A DNA stretch of 44,174 nucleotides from Akkermansia muciniphila. Its GTDB lineage: Bacteria; Verrucomicrobiota; Verrucomicrobiia; Verrucomicrobiales; Verrucomicrobiaceae. The stretch spans positions 1 through 44,174 of the forward strand of contig CAMAZK010000011.1 of the NCBI GenBank assembly GCA_945863205.1, read 5' to 3'. The notes beneath the pieces were generated by a model, which searched no databases, was not told the origin of the DNA, and saw nothing but the letters and a program-made list of their open reading frames with translations. Each line of letters starts with the position of its first letter. Positions within the stretch are counted from its first letter, which is position 1. This document shows positions 8,460 through 16,903 of the stretch, one piece after another. The translations under genes and the position numbers were made by a program.

Positions 8460-8486
8460 AGCGCTTTTTTCAGCGATGCTCAAATC

Positions 8487-9248
8487 ATGAAGCCCAACGG
8501 CACCTTTCACCAGCATCTCGTCGAGAACCTCCGCACCTTGATCCGGGACAGTGGCTTCGCACCCGGCGCAAAGTTTCTCACAGAGCGCGAGATCGCGGAG
8601 AAGTTCGAAACCAGCCGTCCTACGGCAAACAAAGCCCTCAGCAGCCTCGTCTCCGCTGGTCTGCTGGAAGTGCGGCGCGGTGCAGGCACCTTTGTGTGCA
8701 AAAACGTGCTCGACTACGATTTGGAGCGCCTCGTTAGCTTCACCGACAAAGCCGAAGCCGCCGGCAAGAAGCCCAGCACGGAGTTGCTCGAATACCGCCC
8801 GTCCAAAGCGGCTCAAGTGTCACCCGCAATCCTCCTTAGGCTGAATGCGAGCGCCGAGGAAACCGTGGTTTACATGGAGCGAATCCGCCTCGCCGACTCT
8901 ATTCCTGTGATTTACGAGCGTCGCCACGTCGCCGCAAAGTTATGCCCCAAGATGACCAAGACGGACGCGAAAGGATCTCTCTATGCCTGCTGGACGGAGA
9001 AGTGTGGGCTCAACATCACTGGCGCTGACGAGACGATTCATGCGGTCAATGCATCCAAAGAAGAGGCAGATGCCCTGAAGGTAAAAGTCGGGACAGCATG
9101 CTTCAAAATCGTCGCCACCGGATACGTGGACGGCGAGACTCCGCTCTGGCACGAAGAAACCTTTTACCGGGCCGATGTCTATGAGTTTAGGAACCGCATC
9201 GGTGGACTCTCTGGCCCCCAGTCGGCCATGGGTCAGATCAAGGAGTAA
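8487..9248 (+). CDS. GntR-family transcriptional regulator, HutC/UTRA type
   Basis: This 253-residue protein has an N-terminal winged helix with the GntR signature (LTEREIAEKFETSRPTANKAL, about residues 31-51, then LVSAGLLEVRRGAGTFV). Its C-terminal UTRA ligand-binding domain (about 95-240) contains the typical RIRLADSIPVIYERRHV strand. HutC-type regulators usually repress a neighbouring catabolic operon until a pathway metabolite or its phosphate binds the UTRA domain. It is divergent from the eight-gene operon and shares a 73-base control region holding two identical palindromes. It most likely regulates that operon and itself. The effector is unknown. Confidence 0.93.
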   Translation: MKPNGTFHQHLVENLRTLIRDSGFAPGAKFLTEREIAEKFETSRPTANKALSSLVSAGLLEVRRGAGTFVCKNVLDYDLERLVSFTDKAEAAGKKPSTELLEYRPSKAAQVSPAILLRLNASAEETVVYMERIRLADSIPVIYERRHVAAKLCPKMTKTDAKGSLYACWTEKCGLNITGADETIHAVNASKEEADALKVKVGTACFKIVATGYVDGETPLWHEETFYRADVYEFRNRIGGLSGPQSAMGQIKE

Positions 9249-9291
9249 GGCATTCCGACAATCAGTGAACCGCCGACAAGTTCCTCCCAGC

Positions 9292-9408
9292 TCAAAATGA
9301 CCGCAACTTCGCCAGCTCGCCCAACTCCTCCGCGCTCAACGCCCGGTCAAACACGGCCACGCCGCCGATCCTGCTGACACGGCCAATAGTGAAGGGACAG
9401 CAGCTTTG
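9292..9408 (-). pseudogene. Decayed 3' end of a LamG-domain gene
   Basis: On the minus strand this stretch translates to a tail containing PFTIGRV, then GGVAVFDRALSAEELG and a stop (TGA at 9294-9292). It matches the C terminus of the intact LamG protein at 12918-14162 (GPFTIGRV and GGVAVYDRALSAEELG) except that about a dozen residues between the two motifs are missing. DNA similarity fades upstream of about 9408, where the stop codon of the next gene (9415-9413) lies in another frame. No start or signal peptide remains, so it is a remnant. It was probably left by duplication or loss of a LamG gene. Confidence 0.8.
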
Positions 9409-9412
9409 TATC

Positions 9413-11902
9413 TCACCGATACTCAAGCTGCGCCGTCGCGGTGCAATCCGCGCTCGCCTTCACACGCAGCCAGTGAGCGGCGTAGCCTTGGGGGAACTCG
9501 TGCACGAGGGGCTTGCCGGGATCGACGGTGAAGTGCTGGTAGTCTTGCCATTGGCCGTCGGCGTAGAAGTCCGCTTGGAAGGTGAACTCGACGGGCTGTT
9601 TGGCGTCGTGGGACAGGGTGAGGGTTTTCTTGTCGTAGCCGGTGAGGAGATAGGGATCGCTGGGTTCGTTGGCTTTCACGGCGGTGCCTTTCCAGGGTCC
9701 GCCTTGGCCCTTGGGCTTGCCCATTTTCCAGAGGTCGTCGATGGCTCCGAACCAGAGTTTGGCCTCGGTGTTGCCGAAGATGTGACCGTCGTGGGTGGCA
9801 TCGGGCTTCACACCGCTGAGGACGAGCATGCCGCGCCAGACGCAGTAATCGGCGATGGGTTTATTGTGCGTGGTCACGGGCTTCATGCGTTGAAAGTCGG
9901 GCATGTTGCGCTGGCCGGAGGGCGAGGTGCCGCCGCGTGGGACTTCATAAAAGGTGCCCTGGTAGTTGGCGAGGTAGCGCTCCTGGATGCACTCGCGAAT
10001 GCTGCGGGAGGCGGGTGCTTGGCTCAAGGCGGCATCGCCTTTCGGCAGGCGGAAGCGCTGGCCATCGTAACGCGTGACGATGATGGACGCGGCGTCCTCG
10101 GTGAACTCGTTTTTCAAGGCGTGAGTGTCTTGCAGCTTGGCGACTTCGGCTGGGGCGTCGGCGGCGTGGAAGGCGAGTTTTTCATCCACCTCGAAGTAGC
10201 GGCCATCGCGGGTCAGGAACTGCAAGTTCGTCGTCGGGAAACCAGCGCGGATGATGCCGCTGAGGCTGGTGGCGGCGTCGGAAGCGTTGGCGAGGCCGTT
10301 GAAGATCCGCGCCTCGTCTGAAGATGCGTGGCGAGGTGTGGAGAGGTGCAGGAAGGCGGTGGCCACGCAGTCGGTGTTAGCCTTCAAGCGCAACCATTGG
10401 GCTTTGAGATCCGTCGGCAGGATGACCGGCGAATAGCCTTGGCCTGGCAGATGGCTGGTGAGGAGTTCATTCCACTGACCGCTGCCTTCTGAGTCGATCT
10501 CAAGCGTCAAGGTGACGGCAGCATCGCTGTGATTCACGAGGTGCAGACAGCGCTGCTCGTAACCACCGATGAGGATGGCGTCACTCGGCGTGTTGGCCTT
10601 CACTTTGTCCTCCACCCACACACCGCCGCGAGCTTCGGCGGGACCCCATGAAGGCAAGTCGCTGCGTTGAAGGAACTGCATGTTCGAGTGCGGCTGGCCG
10701 GGCACGAAGAACGGGATGCCATGCACCGAGGTCGCCTGCTGGCTGAACACGAGTTGGTTATTCCATTTCGCCATGTCGGTGACGGTGACGAGCGTGGACG
10801 CGATGTGTCGCAAGCCAGCGCTGTGCCCATCGCGGAAGCCGACGGGCAGTTCGTAGAGGCCGTTGTGCAGGAACATCAATCGCGGGCCATCGCCCACGTC
10901 GCAGATGCGCGGCCACTCGGTGTTCGAGCCATGCACGCCATCGGCGGTGTAGCTCGATTTCGGCAGGCGATAGGTCGTCCAGGTGCCGGACTTCTCGCGC
11001 ACTTTGATGAAAGCCGAGCGCAGGTCCCAGCCGAGTGCCCAGACGGGTTCGTCATCGCTCGTCGCGCCCGAAAGTCCACCGGGTCCGGTGATGTCGAGAT
11101 GCTGACGCCGCGAGAGGATGCGCCACGTTTGGCCATCCCACTCGCCCAGGTTGCCGATGTCTTCACTGATGTCGCGCCACATCGTCTGCCCGGTGCTGCG
11201 CGGTGTCGCGAGCGGTTGATACGGCGTTTGCAAATACTGCCACGTCAGCTTCTCCGTCTCAAACCTCGTCGCTGCGCTGGTGTAGTCCACTTTCCAAAAG
11301 GGCGATGGCGCGGGCTCCTCGCCATTCGCCGCGACAAAGAAGCGACCCTGAGCTGTCCACGCACCTTTGTAGTGCCAGCCTGGCAGCGGCTTCTTGAAAA
11401 GCTCCGTCACCGCGAGCGAATGCACGTCCACCTCATACACCGCGCCCTCCTGCGTGAGGTAGAGCACCTTGTTCTCCGGGTCCGTGAGATGCCGCGCCAG
11501 AGCGGTGAGCCGTCCAGGCAGTTTGTCACGAGGGATGACGCGCACCTTGCCCGCTTCATCAATCGCATACGAAGCGATGAACAACTGCCGCGACTCGCGA
11601 TGGATCATCCGGCAGGCACTCGTGCCGCCCACGCTCTCGGGCCGGATCACCAGCGACATGTCTGGCAGGATGGCGAAGAGCTTGTCATTGCCGCGTCCAA
11701 GGTCGTGGGACGTGTAGGTCGTGCTCCACAGCTTCCCCGCCCACGACACGGCGGCTCCGAGCCCACACTCCATGGACGGCTTCTCGCGCTTCGGGTCCGA
11801 GTTGAAGACGGTGAGATGCGGATAGATGCCGGAGACGCTGAGGGGCTCGGCGGCGTGGGAGCAAAATGTCAGAAAAAGAGAGGCGGCCAAGGTGGGTTTC
11901 AT
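9413..11902 (-). CDS. Large secreted propeller-like protein with an internal duplication
   Basis: I start the 829-residue protein at the ATG at 11902, which gives a signal peptide (MKPTLAASLFLTFCSHAAEP). The longer open frame would overlap the AraC gene. I do not recognise a named family. The body is rich in short strands typical of beta-propellers. A 95-residue beta-sandwich-like module occurs twice, at about residues 425-520 and 734-829. Both copies share VKAN-x-PSD, a GQW strand, a WLR-x-KA strand and DC-x-ATA. The sequence before each copy is also weakly similar, so the protein may be a tandem of two units. It probably acts outside the cytoplasm on, or bound to, carbohydrate. The LamG and AraC genes upstream point the same way, but no catalytic residues are identifiable. 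Confidence 0.75.
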   Translation of the reverse strand: MKPTLAASLFLTFCSHAAEPLSVSGIYPHLTVFNSDPKREKPSMECGLGAAVSWAGKLWSTTYTSHDLGRGNDKLFAILPDMSLVIRPESVGGTSACRMIHRESRQLFIASYAIDEAGKVRVIPRDKLPGRLTALARHLTDPENKVLYLTQEGAVYEVDVHSLAVTELFKKPLPGWHYKGAWTAQGRFFVAANGEEPAPSPFWKVDYTSAATRFETEKLTWQYLQTPYQPLATPRSTGQTMWRDISEDIGNLGEWDGQTWRILSRRQHLDITGPGGLSGATSDDEPVWALGWDLRSAFIKVREKSGTWTTYRLPKSSYTADGVHGSNTEWPRICDVGDGPRLMFLHNGLYELPVGFRDGHSAGLRHIASTLVTVTDMAKWNNQLVFSQQATSVHGIPFFVPGQPHSNMQFLQRSDLPSWGPAEARGGVWVEDKVKANTPSDAILIGGYEQRCLHLVNHSDAAVTLTLEIDSEGSGQWNELLTSHLPGQGYSPVILPTDLKAQWLRLKANTDCVATAFLHLSTPRHASSDEARIFNGLANASDAATSLSGIIRAGFPTTNLQFLTRDGRYFEVDEKLAFHAADAPAEVAKLQDTHALKNEFTEDAASIIVTRYDGQRFRLPKGDAALSQAPASRSIRECIQERYLANYQGTFYEVPRGGTSPSGQRNMPDFQRMKPVTTHNKPIADYCVWRGMLVLSGVKPDATHDGHIFGNTEAKLWFGAIDDLWKMGKPKGQGGPWKGTAVKANEPSDPYLLTGYDKKTLTLSHDAKQPVEFTFQADFYADGQWQDYQHFTVDPGKPLVHEFPQGYAAHWLRVKASADCTATAQLEYR

Positions 11903-11982
11903 CAGACGATGATCTTGGCGAGTGACCTGCCATTTTGCCATGTCTCCAGACGACTGATCTTTGGTCTGAATCCGACTCGCTC

Positions 11983-12888
11983 TCACGCGGCGGCACGCGA
12001 GGCATACTCGCCCGGCGTGCATTGCATGAGACGCTTGAAAACCTTGCCAAAATGAGCCGCGTCCGCAAAGCCCACGCGCAGAGCGATCTCGCCCACCGAG
12101 TAACGACCGCTCACCAACATGCGGCAGGCATGATTCACGCGAACCCGCCCAAGAAAATCAGCCAACGTGCCATGTGTGTGTTGGCGGAAGAGCCGGCCCA
12201 AATGATCCGCATTCACCTTCAGGGCATCAGCCACGCCAGCCAGCGTTATCGGCTCCGCATAATGACACTGCACGAGTTCCATCGCACGCCGCAGCATCAC
12301 CGGAAACTCCATCGCGGAAATCCATGGCAACCCACCGCGACGAGGCAGGTCATTCTCCAGCGGCACGCCCCAGGCCTCCGCCAATCGCGCCGCCATCAGT
12401 GCCACCAGGCGCAACCGAGTACGACGCGGCTCGATCTCCGCTGCTTCGACGCGTGCCGCCTTCTCCATCTGCTCCAAAAACGGCTCCGCAGGCACTCCGC
12501 GACGCTGGGCATAACGCCGGATGCGCCGCTGCACCTCCGCCTCGGTGCCGCGAACGATCACCGATCCATAATAGAAAGCCCCAAGCACGCGACCTTTCAC
12601 CACAAGCGGCTCCACCATGTCTGTGAGTCCAAGGTGGCAGTGCCCGACAAACCCCGCACCGCGCCGGATCAGCACCCGATTGGCCGCATGCTTGTTGTTC
12701 AGGCATCCACGCAGCGTGGCTCCCGTCTTCGCGAACACGCAAAACTCACAGCGATGAATCTTCCACTCCTCCGGCAAAGCCAGATCCGGCACCCGCCGTG
12801 CCAGCCCCGCCAGATCCGAAAAGCTGATGCGCCAAGGTCCCCCGTCTTCGACGAGGGCAAGAAGTTGTTCGAGGAGCGAGGGCGGCAT
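11983..12888 (-). CDS. AraC-family regulator with N-terminal PocR sensory domain
   Basis: I use the ATG at 12888 (301 residues); a TTG 15 bases upstream is the only longer alternative. The N-terminal half has the PocR pattern: CEFC (C47, C50 from this start), then C62 in GCLNNKH, then GHCHLGLTDMVEPL and a GAFYYGSV strand. PocR domains bind small ligands, such as 1,2-propanediol-type compounds, and often sit on AraC or kinase outputs. The C-terminal 100 residues form two AraC helix-turn-helix motifs (PITLAGVADALKVNADHLGR and YSVGEIALRVGFADAAHFGK). The gene lies between two secreted-protein genes on the same strand. It probably activates this secreted-carbohydrate set in response to a released sugar or diol, by inference. 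Confidence 0.9.
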   Translation of the reverse strand: MPPSLLEQLLALVEDGGPWRISFSDLAGLARRVPDLALPEEWKIHRCEFCVFAKTGATLRGCLNNKHAANRVLIRRGAGFVGHCHLGLTDMVEPLVVKGRVLGAFYYGSVIVRGTEAEVQRRIRRYAQRRGVPAEPFLEQMEKAARVEAAEIEPRRTRLRLVALMAARLAEAWGVPLENDLPRRGGLPWISAMEFPVMLRRAMELVQCHYAEPITLAGVADALKVNADHLGRLFRQHTHGTLADFLGRVRVNHACRMLVSGRYSVGEIALRVGFADAAHFGKVFKRLMQCTPGEYASRAAA

Positions 12889-12917
12889 GAAAAGCAGAAC
12901 CAAATCAACGCCGACTG

Positions 12918-14162
12918 CTATTCGGCTTTAGCCGAAGCCACTTTGGAGAGCCTGCCCAGCTCCTCCGCGCTCAGCGCCCGGTCATACACGGCTACGCCGC
13001 CAATCCAGCCCGTGAAGCCGACGCTGCGGCTGCTGTGGATGACGCGGCCAATGGTGAAGGGGCCGCCGCTTTGGGCGTCCTTCGGCTTGTAGAGATTGTG
13101 CGGATACCACCAGGGGTTCAGGCGCAGCGCCACGAGATCACGAGCGACCTCTTTGCCGCCGCGCAGGGTCACTTCGATCTTCGTGAAGCGATGCTCGCGC
13201 AGTTCGACGCGTTCGTCGGCGGACTCGCGCAGCACTTTGACGCTCAGCGGTTCGCCTTCGGGTGGGTTGTAGTATTGATCCTTCGGGAAGGCCTCGTCCT
13301 CGCCGTCCTGCTTGCCGGGAAGCTTCGCGTAGTGGCCCTGCATGTAGGCGTTGTAGGCGGAGGAGATGAGTTTGTCCTTCTTCGGGTTGTCGAGCCAGCG
13401 ATCACCAGAGACACCGTTGAGCCAGCCGGTGAGTTCGTCCTTTTGATGATCAAAGGTCATCGCAAAGCACTGCCATGACTTATCGAGCACCTCGGCCGGT
13501 GAATCGGCAGGCACTTCGGGCGATTGCTCGACGGAGTTGCACTTGTGCAGCGCATACTTATTCAGGAACGAACTCGCGCCGTTCTCCGACACATGCCCGC
13601 AGGCACTGCCTTGCTTGTTCAGACCGGCGAAGAGCGCGTATTGACGCTGCCCGCGCTCCACCTTCGCGATGGTGGCGGTGCTCTTCTCCTTCAAATCGGT
13701 GCCTTCATGCCAAATGCCCGCCAGCGCATGATTCCCACTCTCGCGAATCGCCCACACCACCACCGTGACCGACTTCCCCGCGCCCTTGATGTCCAGCGAC
13801 GTGTCATGCAGCCGCGAGCGCGGCACGAAGAGGAACGGGCGGAAATCCGGGTCGGTCTCTTTGACGATGCGAATCGCATTTCCGAACGGCCCACGACCCA
13901 GCAACGGAAAATCCGCATACGTAGCCTCACGCCCGGCACCCCAATAGTCCTTGATGTAGTTCGCGGCATCCAGCGGGTAGTCCGTCGTGGCTCCCGCAGG
14001 CACGTGCGCGGTGAAACGCTTTTGGCCATCCGGCTCCCGCTTCGCAAAGTCCCAGAAGGCGACGAGGCCGGGTGTGCTCGTGACGGTGGCGACAGGTTCG
14101 GCGGCAAAGAGTGGATATGCCAGTAGAAGAGACGTGAGGGAAAGGCGAGTGAAGAGGTGCAT
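12918..14162 (-). CDS. Secreted LamG-like (concanavalin A-type) domain protein
   Basis: This 414-residue protein begins with a signal peptide (MHLFTRLSLTSLLLAYPLFAAEP). It carries a LamG/ConA-like beta-sandwich: GLVAFWDF near the N terminus, SVTVVVWA in the middle, WQCFAMTFDHQKDELTGWLNG, and the C-terminal GGVAVYDRALSAEELGRL that ends many bacterial LamG domains. Such domains bind glycans; no catalytic residues are evident. The gene follows the beta-helix gene by a 65-base spacer containing a double palindrome and precedes the PocR-AraC gene by 29 bases to its ATG. A decayed copy of its 3' end lies at 9292-9408. Confidence 0.88.
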   Translation of the reverse strand: MHLFTRLSLTSLLLAYPLFAAEPVATVTSTPGLVAFWDFAKREPDGQKRFTAHVPAGATTDYPLDAANYIKDYWGAGREATYADFPLLGRGPFGNAIRIVKETDPDFRPFLFVPRSRLHDTSLDIKGAGKSVTVVVWAIRESGNHALAGIWHEGTDLKEKSTATIAKVERGQRQYALFAGLNKQGSACGHVSENGASSFLNKYALHKCNSVEQSPEVPADSPAEVLDKSWQCFAMTFDHQKDELTGWLNGVSGDRWLDNPKKDKLISSAYNAYMQGHYAKLPGKQDGEDEAFPKDQYYNPPEGEPLSVKVLRESADERVELREHRFTKIEVTLRGGKEVARDLVALRLNPWWYPHNLYKPKDAQSGGPFTIGRVIHSSRSVGFTGWIGGVAVYDRALSAEELGRLSKVASAKAE

Positions 14163-14170
14163 GCGAAGAC

Positions 14171-14231
14171 GTAGATTCGATTGGCAATCGAATCAAACTC
14201 GGGAGCGGCTTCGATTGCCAATCGAAGCTAC
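14171..14231. repeat. Double palindrome between beta-helix and LamG genes
   Basis: Two 17-base units, TTCGATTGGCAATCGAA (14176-14192) and TTCGATTGCCAATCGAA (14210-14226), are exact reverse complements of each other. Each is itself an 8+1+8 palindrome. The similarity extends outward to GTAG at 14171 and CTAC at 14231 with one or two mismatches, giving arms of about 24 bases around a loop of about 12. It overlaps the stop of the upstream gene. It could be a transcription-attenuating hairpin, a REP-like intergenic repeat, or a dimeric protein-binding site. No T-run follows, so a classical terminator is unlikely. Confidence 0.85.
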
Positions 14232-16843
14232 GGTGCCTGCTCCAGCTTTACATTATCAATGAAGAACGCCGTCTTCGTGGTGCCGAGGGCGCTGAAGAGG
14301 AGGTAGGTGGCGGTGTCCCAGGTGGGTTTGCAGGGGATGGATTTGATCTCAGTCTTGGTGCCGTCCTGACGGGTGAGCGTGACGTCATACTTGGCGGCTC
14401 CGGTGGTGGCGGTGATTTCGATGCGGAGCCATTCGCCGGGTTTCACGTCGGCCAGCTTCTGGCTGGCGGTGTTGTTGGCGACGAGCGTGCCTTTTTGCCA
14501 GCGCAGATACGGGCCAGCGGCGAACTCGCCACCTTTGTTCCGCATCTCGAAGAACCAATCGGCACCGGGTTGAGCCATGATGTCGAAGCTAACGTGGTAG
14601 GTGCCGGACTCGGCCCACTTCGGGTAGATGTCGAGGACCGGATCGTAGCTGTTCTTCAAACCGGGCACGTCCTGCACCTTGAGGCTGCGTTTGGAGGCTC
14701 CGCCGATGGGGGAGCCGGTTTCATCCGTGACGCCGATGCTTTCGCCTTTGTTCTCGTTGGAGTATTTGGCGTTGCGAATGCCGAGCGTGCCGAGTGATGC
14801 ACGCTCGAAGCTCTGATCGACTTTGTAAGGCGGCGCGGGCCAGGGTTTGGCATCGGTTTGCCAGTTCGGGTAGTCGTGACCCTTTGCCGCGAGCGTGTGC
14901 CATGCGGCGTTGGATTTGCGGACTCCGGCCAAGCTGAGGTCCCAGGGCTTGAAACCGAGCTTTTCGGCCGGTGAGCCGGGTTTGAGGCGGAAATCACGTT
15001 TGGCGATGTCTTCGAACATCGGATCGGCAAACTGGCTGCCATTGTCGCGGCCCATCTTGCGCCATTCATCCCAGGTGAAGTGGCTTTTGGTGAGCTTCGC
15101 GGGGATTTTGCCGTCGGTGGGCCAGTAGAGGTTTTTGCGGAAGATGAGGCTGTCCTTCGGATCGCCGCGATCGATCTTGTCGAAGAGTTTCCAGTTCCAT
15201 TCACCGCCATCGAGCAGCGGCGACGCAGGGTCCCACACGACGATGTTGTTCAGGTAGCGGAAACGCAGCCGCGCTTCGTTGCGCGAGGCCTGGATCTGCG
15301 CGGAGTTGCCAAAGGCGAAGATGTTGTTCCGCACGGTGTTGAAGTAGCCGTAGTGCTGATGAAAGCCCGCGTTCCACGTGTCGTGCACGAGGTTGTTTTC
15401 CATCAGCGTGTCCGTCGCACCTTCATCATTGTAGAGTCCCCAGCCGCCGTAGCGATGGCTGGCGATGTGATGGACGTGATTGCCGCGAATGATAGTGCCC
15501 GGCGAGGTGCCAAGGCCGTAAAAGCCGCCCATGTCGCTCAGATACGCCCAGCCGAGATGATGGATGTGGTTGTTCTCAACGAGCGTCTCGCGCGATGCGG
15601 TGTCGCCATAGCCCCAGTTCCATCCGGCGCTGATGCCGGTGTAGTAAAAGTCCCCGATATCGCAATGCGTGACCGCGCAATGCTGCGTGTGCGTGAAGAC
15701 CACGCCGCAAGCGCTGGGATGCAGCCGCCCGCCGTGTTGGATGATGCAGTCATCGACGACGAGGTGATGATTCACCCGCGCATCCGCCGGACGCCCAGTC
15801 TCGCCGACATACACACCGCCGCCGCCGAGGTCGTGGAGGCGGCAATGCTTCACTGAAGAGTCCGCGCAGCCGTTTTTGAACCAGATCGCATGCAGGCCGG
15901 TGTGCGCGATCTCGCAATTCTCGAAATGAATGCCACGCGAGTCCTCGATCTCGATGCAGCCATCGCTCGTCGTGGCCGCCTGACCGTCGTGCAAACCGTC
16001 CGCCGGATACACATGCTGGCTGTATTGAAACGAGATGCCCTCAAAGCGCACATCGTGAGCACCTTTCATCACAAGGAACTTCGTCACCACTGGCGCGATG
16101 ACTTCCGCCTTCGTCAGGTCCTCGCCGGGCAACGGCAGGTAGAGCACCTCACCCTTCGCCTTGTCGAGAAACCACTCGCCCGGTGCATCCAGCGCAGCGC
16201 GGCAGTTCTCCATCCAGAAGCGCTGATCCGGCTCGAACTCGACAAACGGATACCGCGCCCGGCCTTTGATCTGGACGGCGAGCGCTTCGTCGTTCAACGC
16301 CTTGATGCGGCACTGACCCACGGCCCAGGCATGCGTCACGGTGATCAGAACGTCGTCGCGCTCGGCCTTTGGGATGGATTTGAGCACATCAAACTGCTCG
16401 GTGGGGATGCTGAAGGCATGGAAGTTCATGTTCTCCTTCAAATCCGGAAACACCCCCGCTCCGACGGCCTCGGTGATGTGGTGATAGCCTTTGTTCGGCG
16501 AACGAGCCAGCGTGGCGCGGCGGCCATTGATCCAGAGCTGCTCAAACTTCCACGCCTTGTCCGGCAGCGTGGCTCTCCACATCGCTCCGTCTTTGACCCA
16601 GCCGGTGATCGGCCTACCAGCCATGAAGACCGCGTTCTTACCACTCCACGTCACCTGCGAGTCGTCTTTACCCAGGGTGATGGTTTCCGTGATCGGATGC
16701 ACGCCATCCTCGACGACGATACGCACCGGTTTGGGAGCCTTGCGGGCCTCGTCGAGCACGGCGGCGAGGTTGCCGGGCTTCAGGACGATGTCATCGGCTT
16801 GGATTGAAAGTGTGAGGGCGAGCAGAACGGCGAAACGTTGCAT
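14228..16843 (-). CDS. Secreted right-handed parallel beta-helix protein
   Basis: I start the 871-residue protein at the ATG at 16843, which gives a signal peptide (MQRFAVLLALTLSIQADD). The middle (about residues 260-560) is a parallel beta-helix: repeated rungs such as GIHFENCEIAHTG, SSVKHCRLHDLGGGGVYVG, LVENNHIHHLG and IIRGNHVHHIA. This is the pattern of PF13229-type proteins that include polysaccharide lyases and glycosidases. Histidines are abundant in the groove. A C-terminal beta-sandwich (about 730-871, ending FFIDNVKLEQAP) resembles a carbohydrate-binding module. Substrate and activity cannot be read. It is divergent from the DUF4091 gene, with 60 bases between starts, suggesting a shared control region. 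Confidence 0.88.
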   Translation of the reverse strand: MQRFAVLLALTLSIQADDIVLKPGNLAAVLDEARKAPKPVRIVVEDGVHPITETITLGKDDSQVTWSGKNAVFMAGRPITGWVKDGAMWRATLPDKAWKFEQLWINGRRATLARSPNKGYHHITEAVGAGVFPDLKENMNFHAFSIPTEQFDVLKSIPKAERDDVLITVTHAWAVGQCRIKALNDEALAVQIKGRARYPFVEFEPDQRFWMENCRAALDAPGEWFLDKAKGEVLYLPLPGEDLTKAEVIAPVVTKFLVMKGAHDVRFEGISFQYSQHVYPADGLHDGQAATTSDGCIEIEDSRGIHFENCEIAHTGLHAIWFKNGCADSSVKHCRLHDLGGGGVYVGETGRPADARVNHHLVVDDCIIQHGGRLHPSACGVVFTHTQHCAVTHCDIGDFYYTGISAGWNWGYGDTASRETLVENNHIHHLGWAYLSDMGGFYGLGTSPGTIIRGNHVHHIASHRYGGWGLYNDEGATDTLMENNLVHDTWNAGFHQHYGYFNTVRNNIFAFGNSAQIQASRNEARLRFRYLNNIVVWDPASPLLDGGEWNWKLFDKIDRGDPKDSLIFRKNLYWPTDGKIPAKLTKSHFTWDEWRKMGRDNGSQFADPMFEDIAKRDFRLKPGSPAEKLGFKPWDLSLAGVRKSNAAWHTLAAKGHDYPNWQTDAKPWPAPPYKVDQSFERASLGTLGIRNAKYSNENKGESIGVTDETGSPIGGASKRSLKVQDVPGLKNSYDPVLDIYPKWAESGTYHVSFDIMAQPGADWFFEMRNKGGEFAAGPYLRWQKGTLVANNTASQKLADVKPGEWLRIEITATTGAAKYDVTLTRQDGTKTEIKSIPCKPTWDTATYLLFSALGTTKTAFFIDNVKLEQAP

Positions 16844-16903
16844 GGGATTGTGCGTCACACTTGGCAGTGTCATGCAATGGCGCAAGCACGGGCGGCGTTT
16901 TCG

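Noticed and set aside
9389..10321. A 310-codon open frame on the plus strand opposite the propeller-like protein
   Set aside because: It is Gly/Val-rich with no domain pattern, and the minus strand encodes a signal peptide and a repeated module.
10667..12055. A 462-codon plus-strand frame across the propeller and AraC genes
   Set aside because: It spans two genes with clear opposite-strand coding and has a random composition (Arg/His/Ala-rich).
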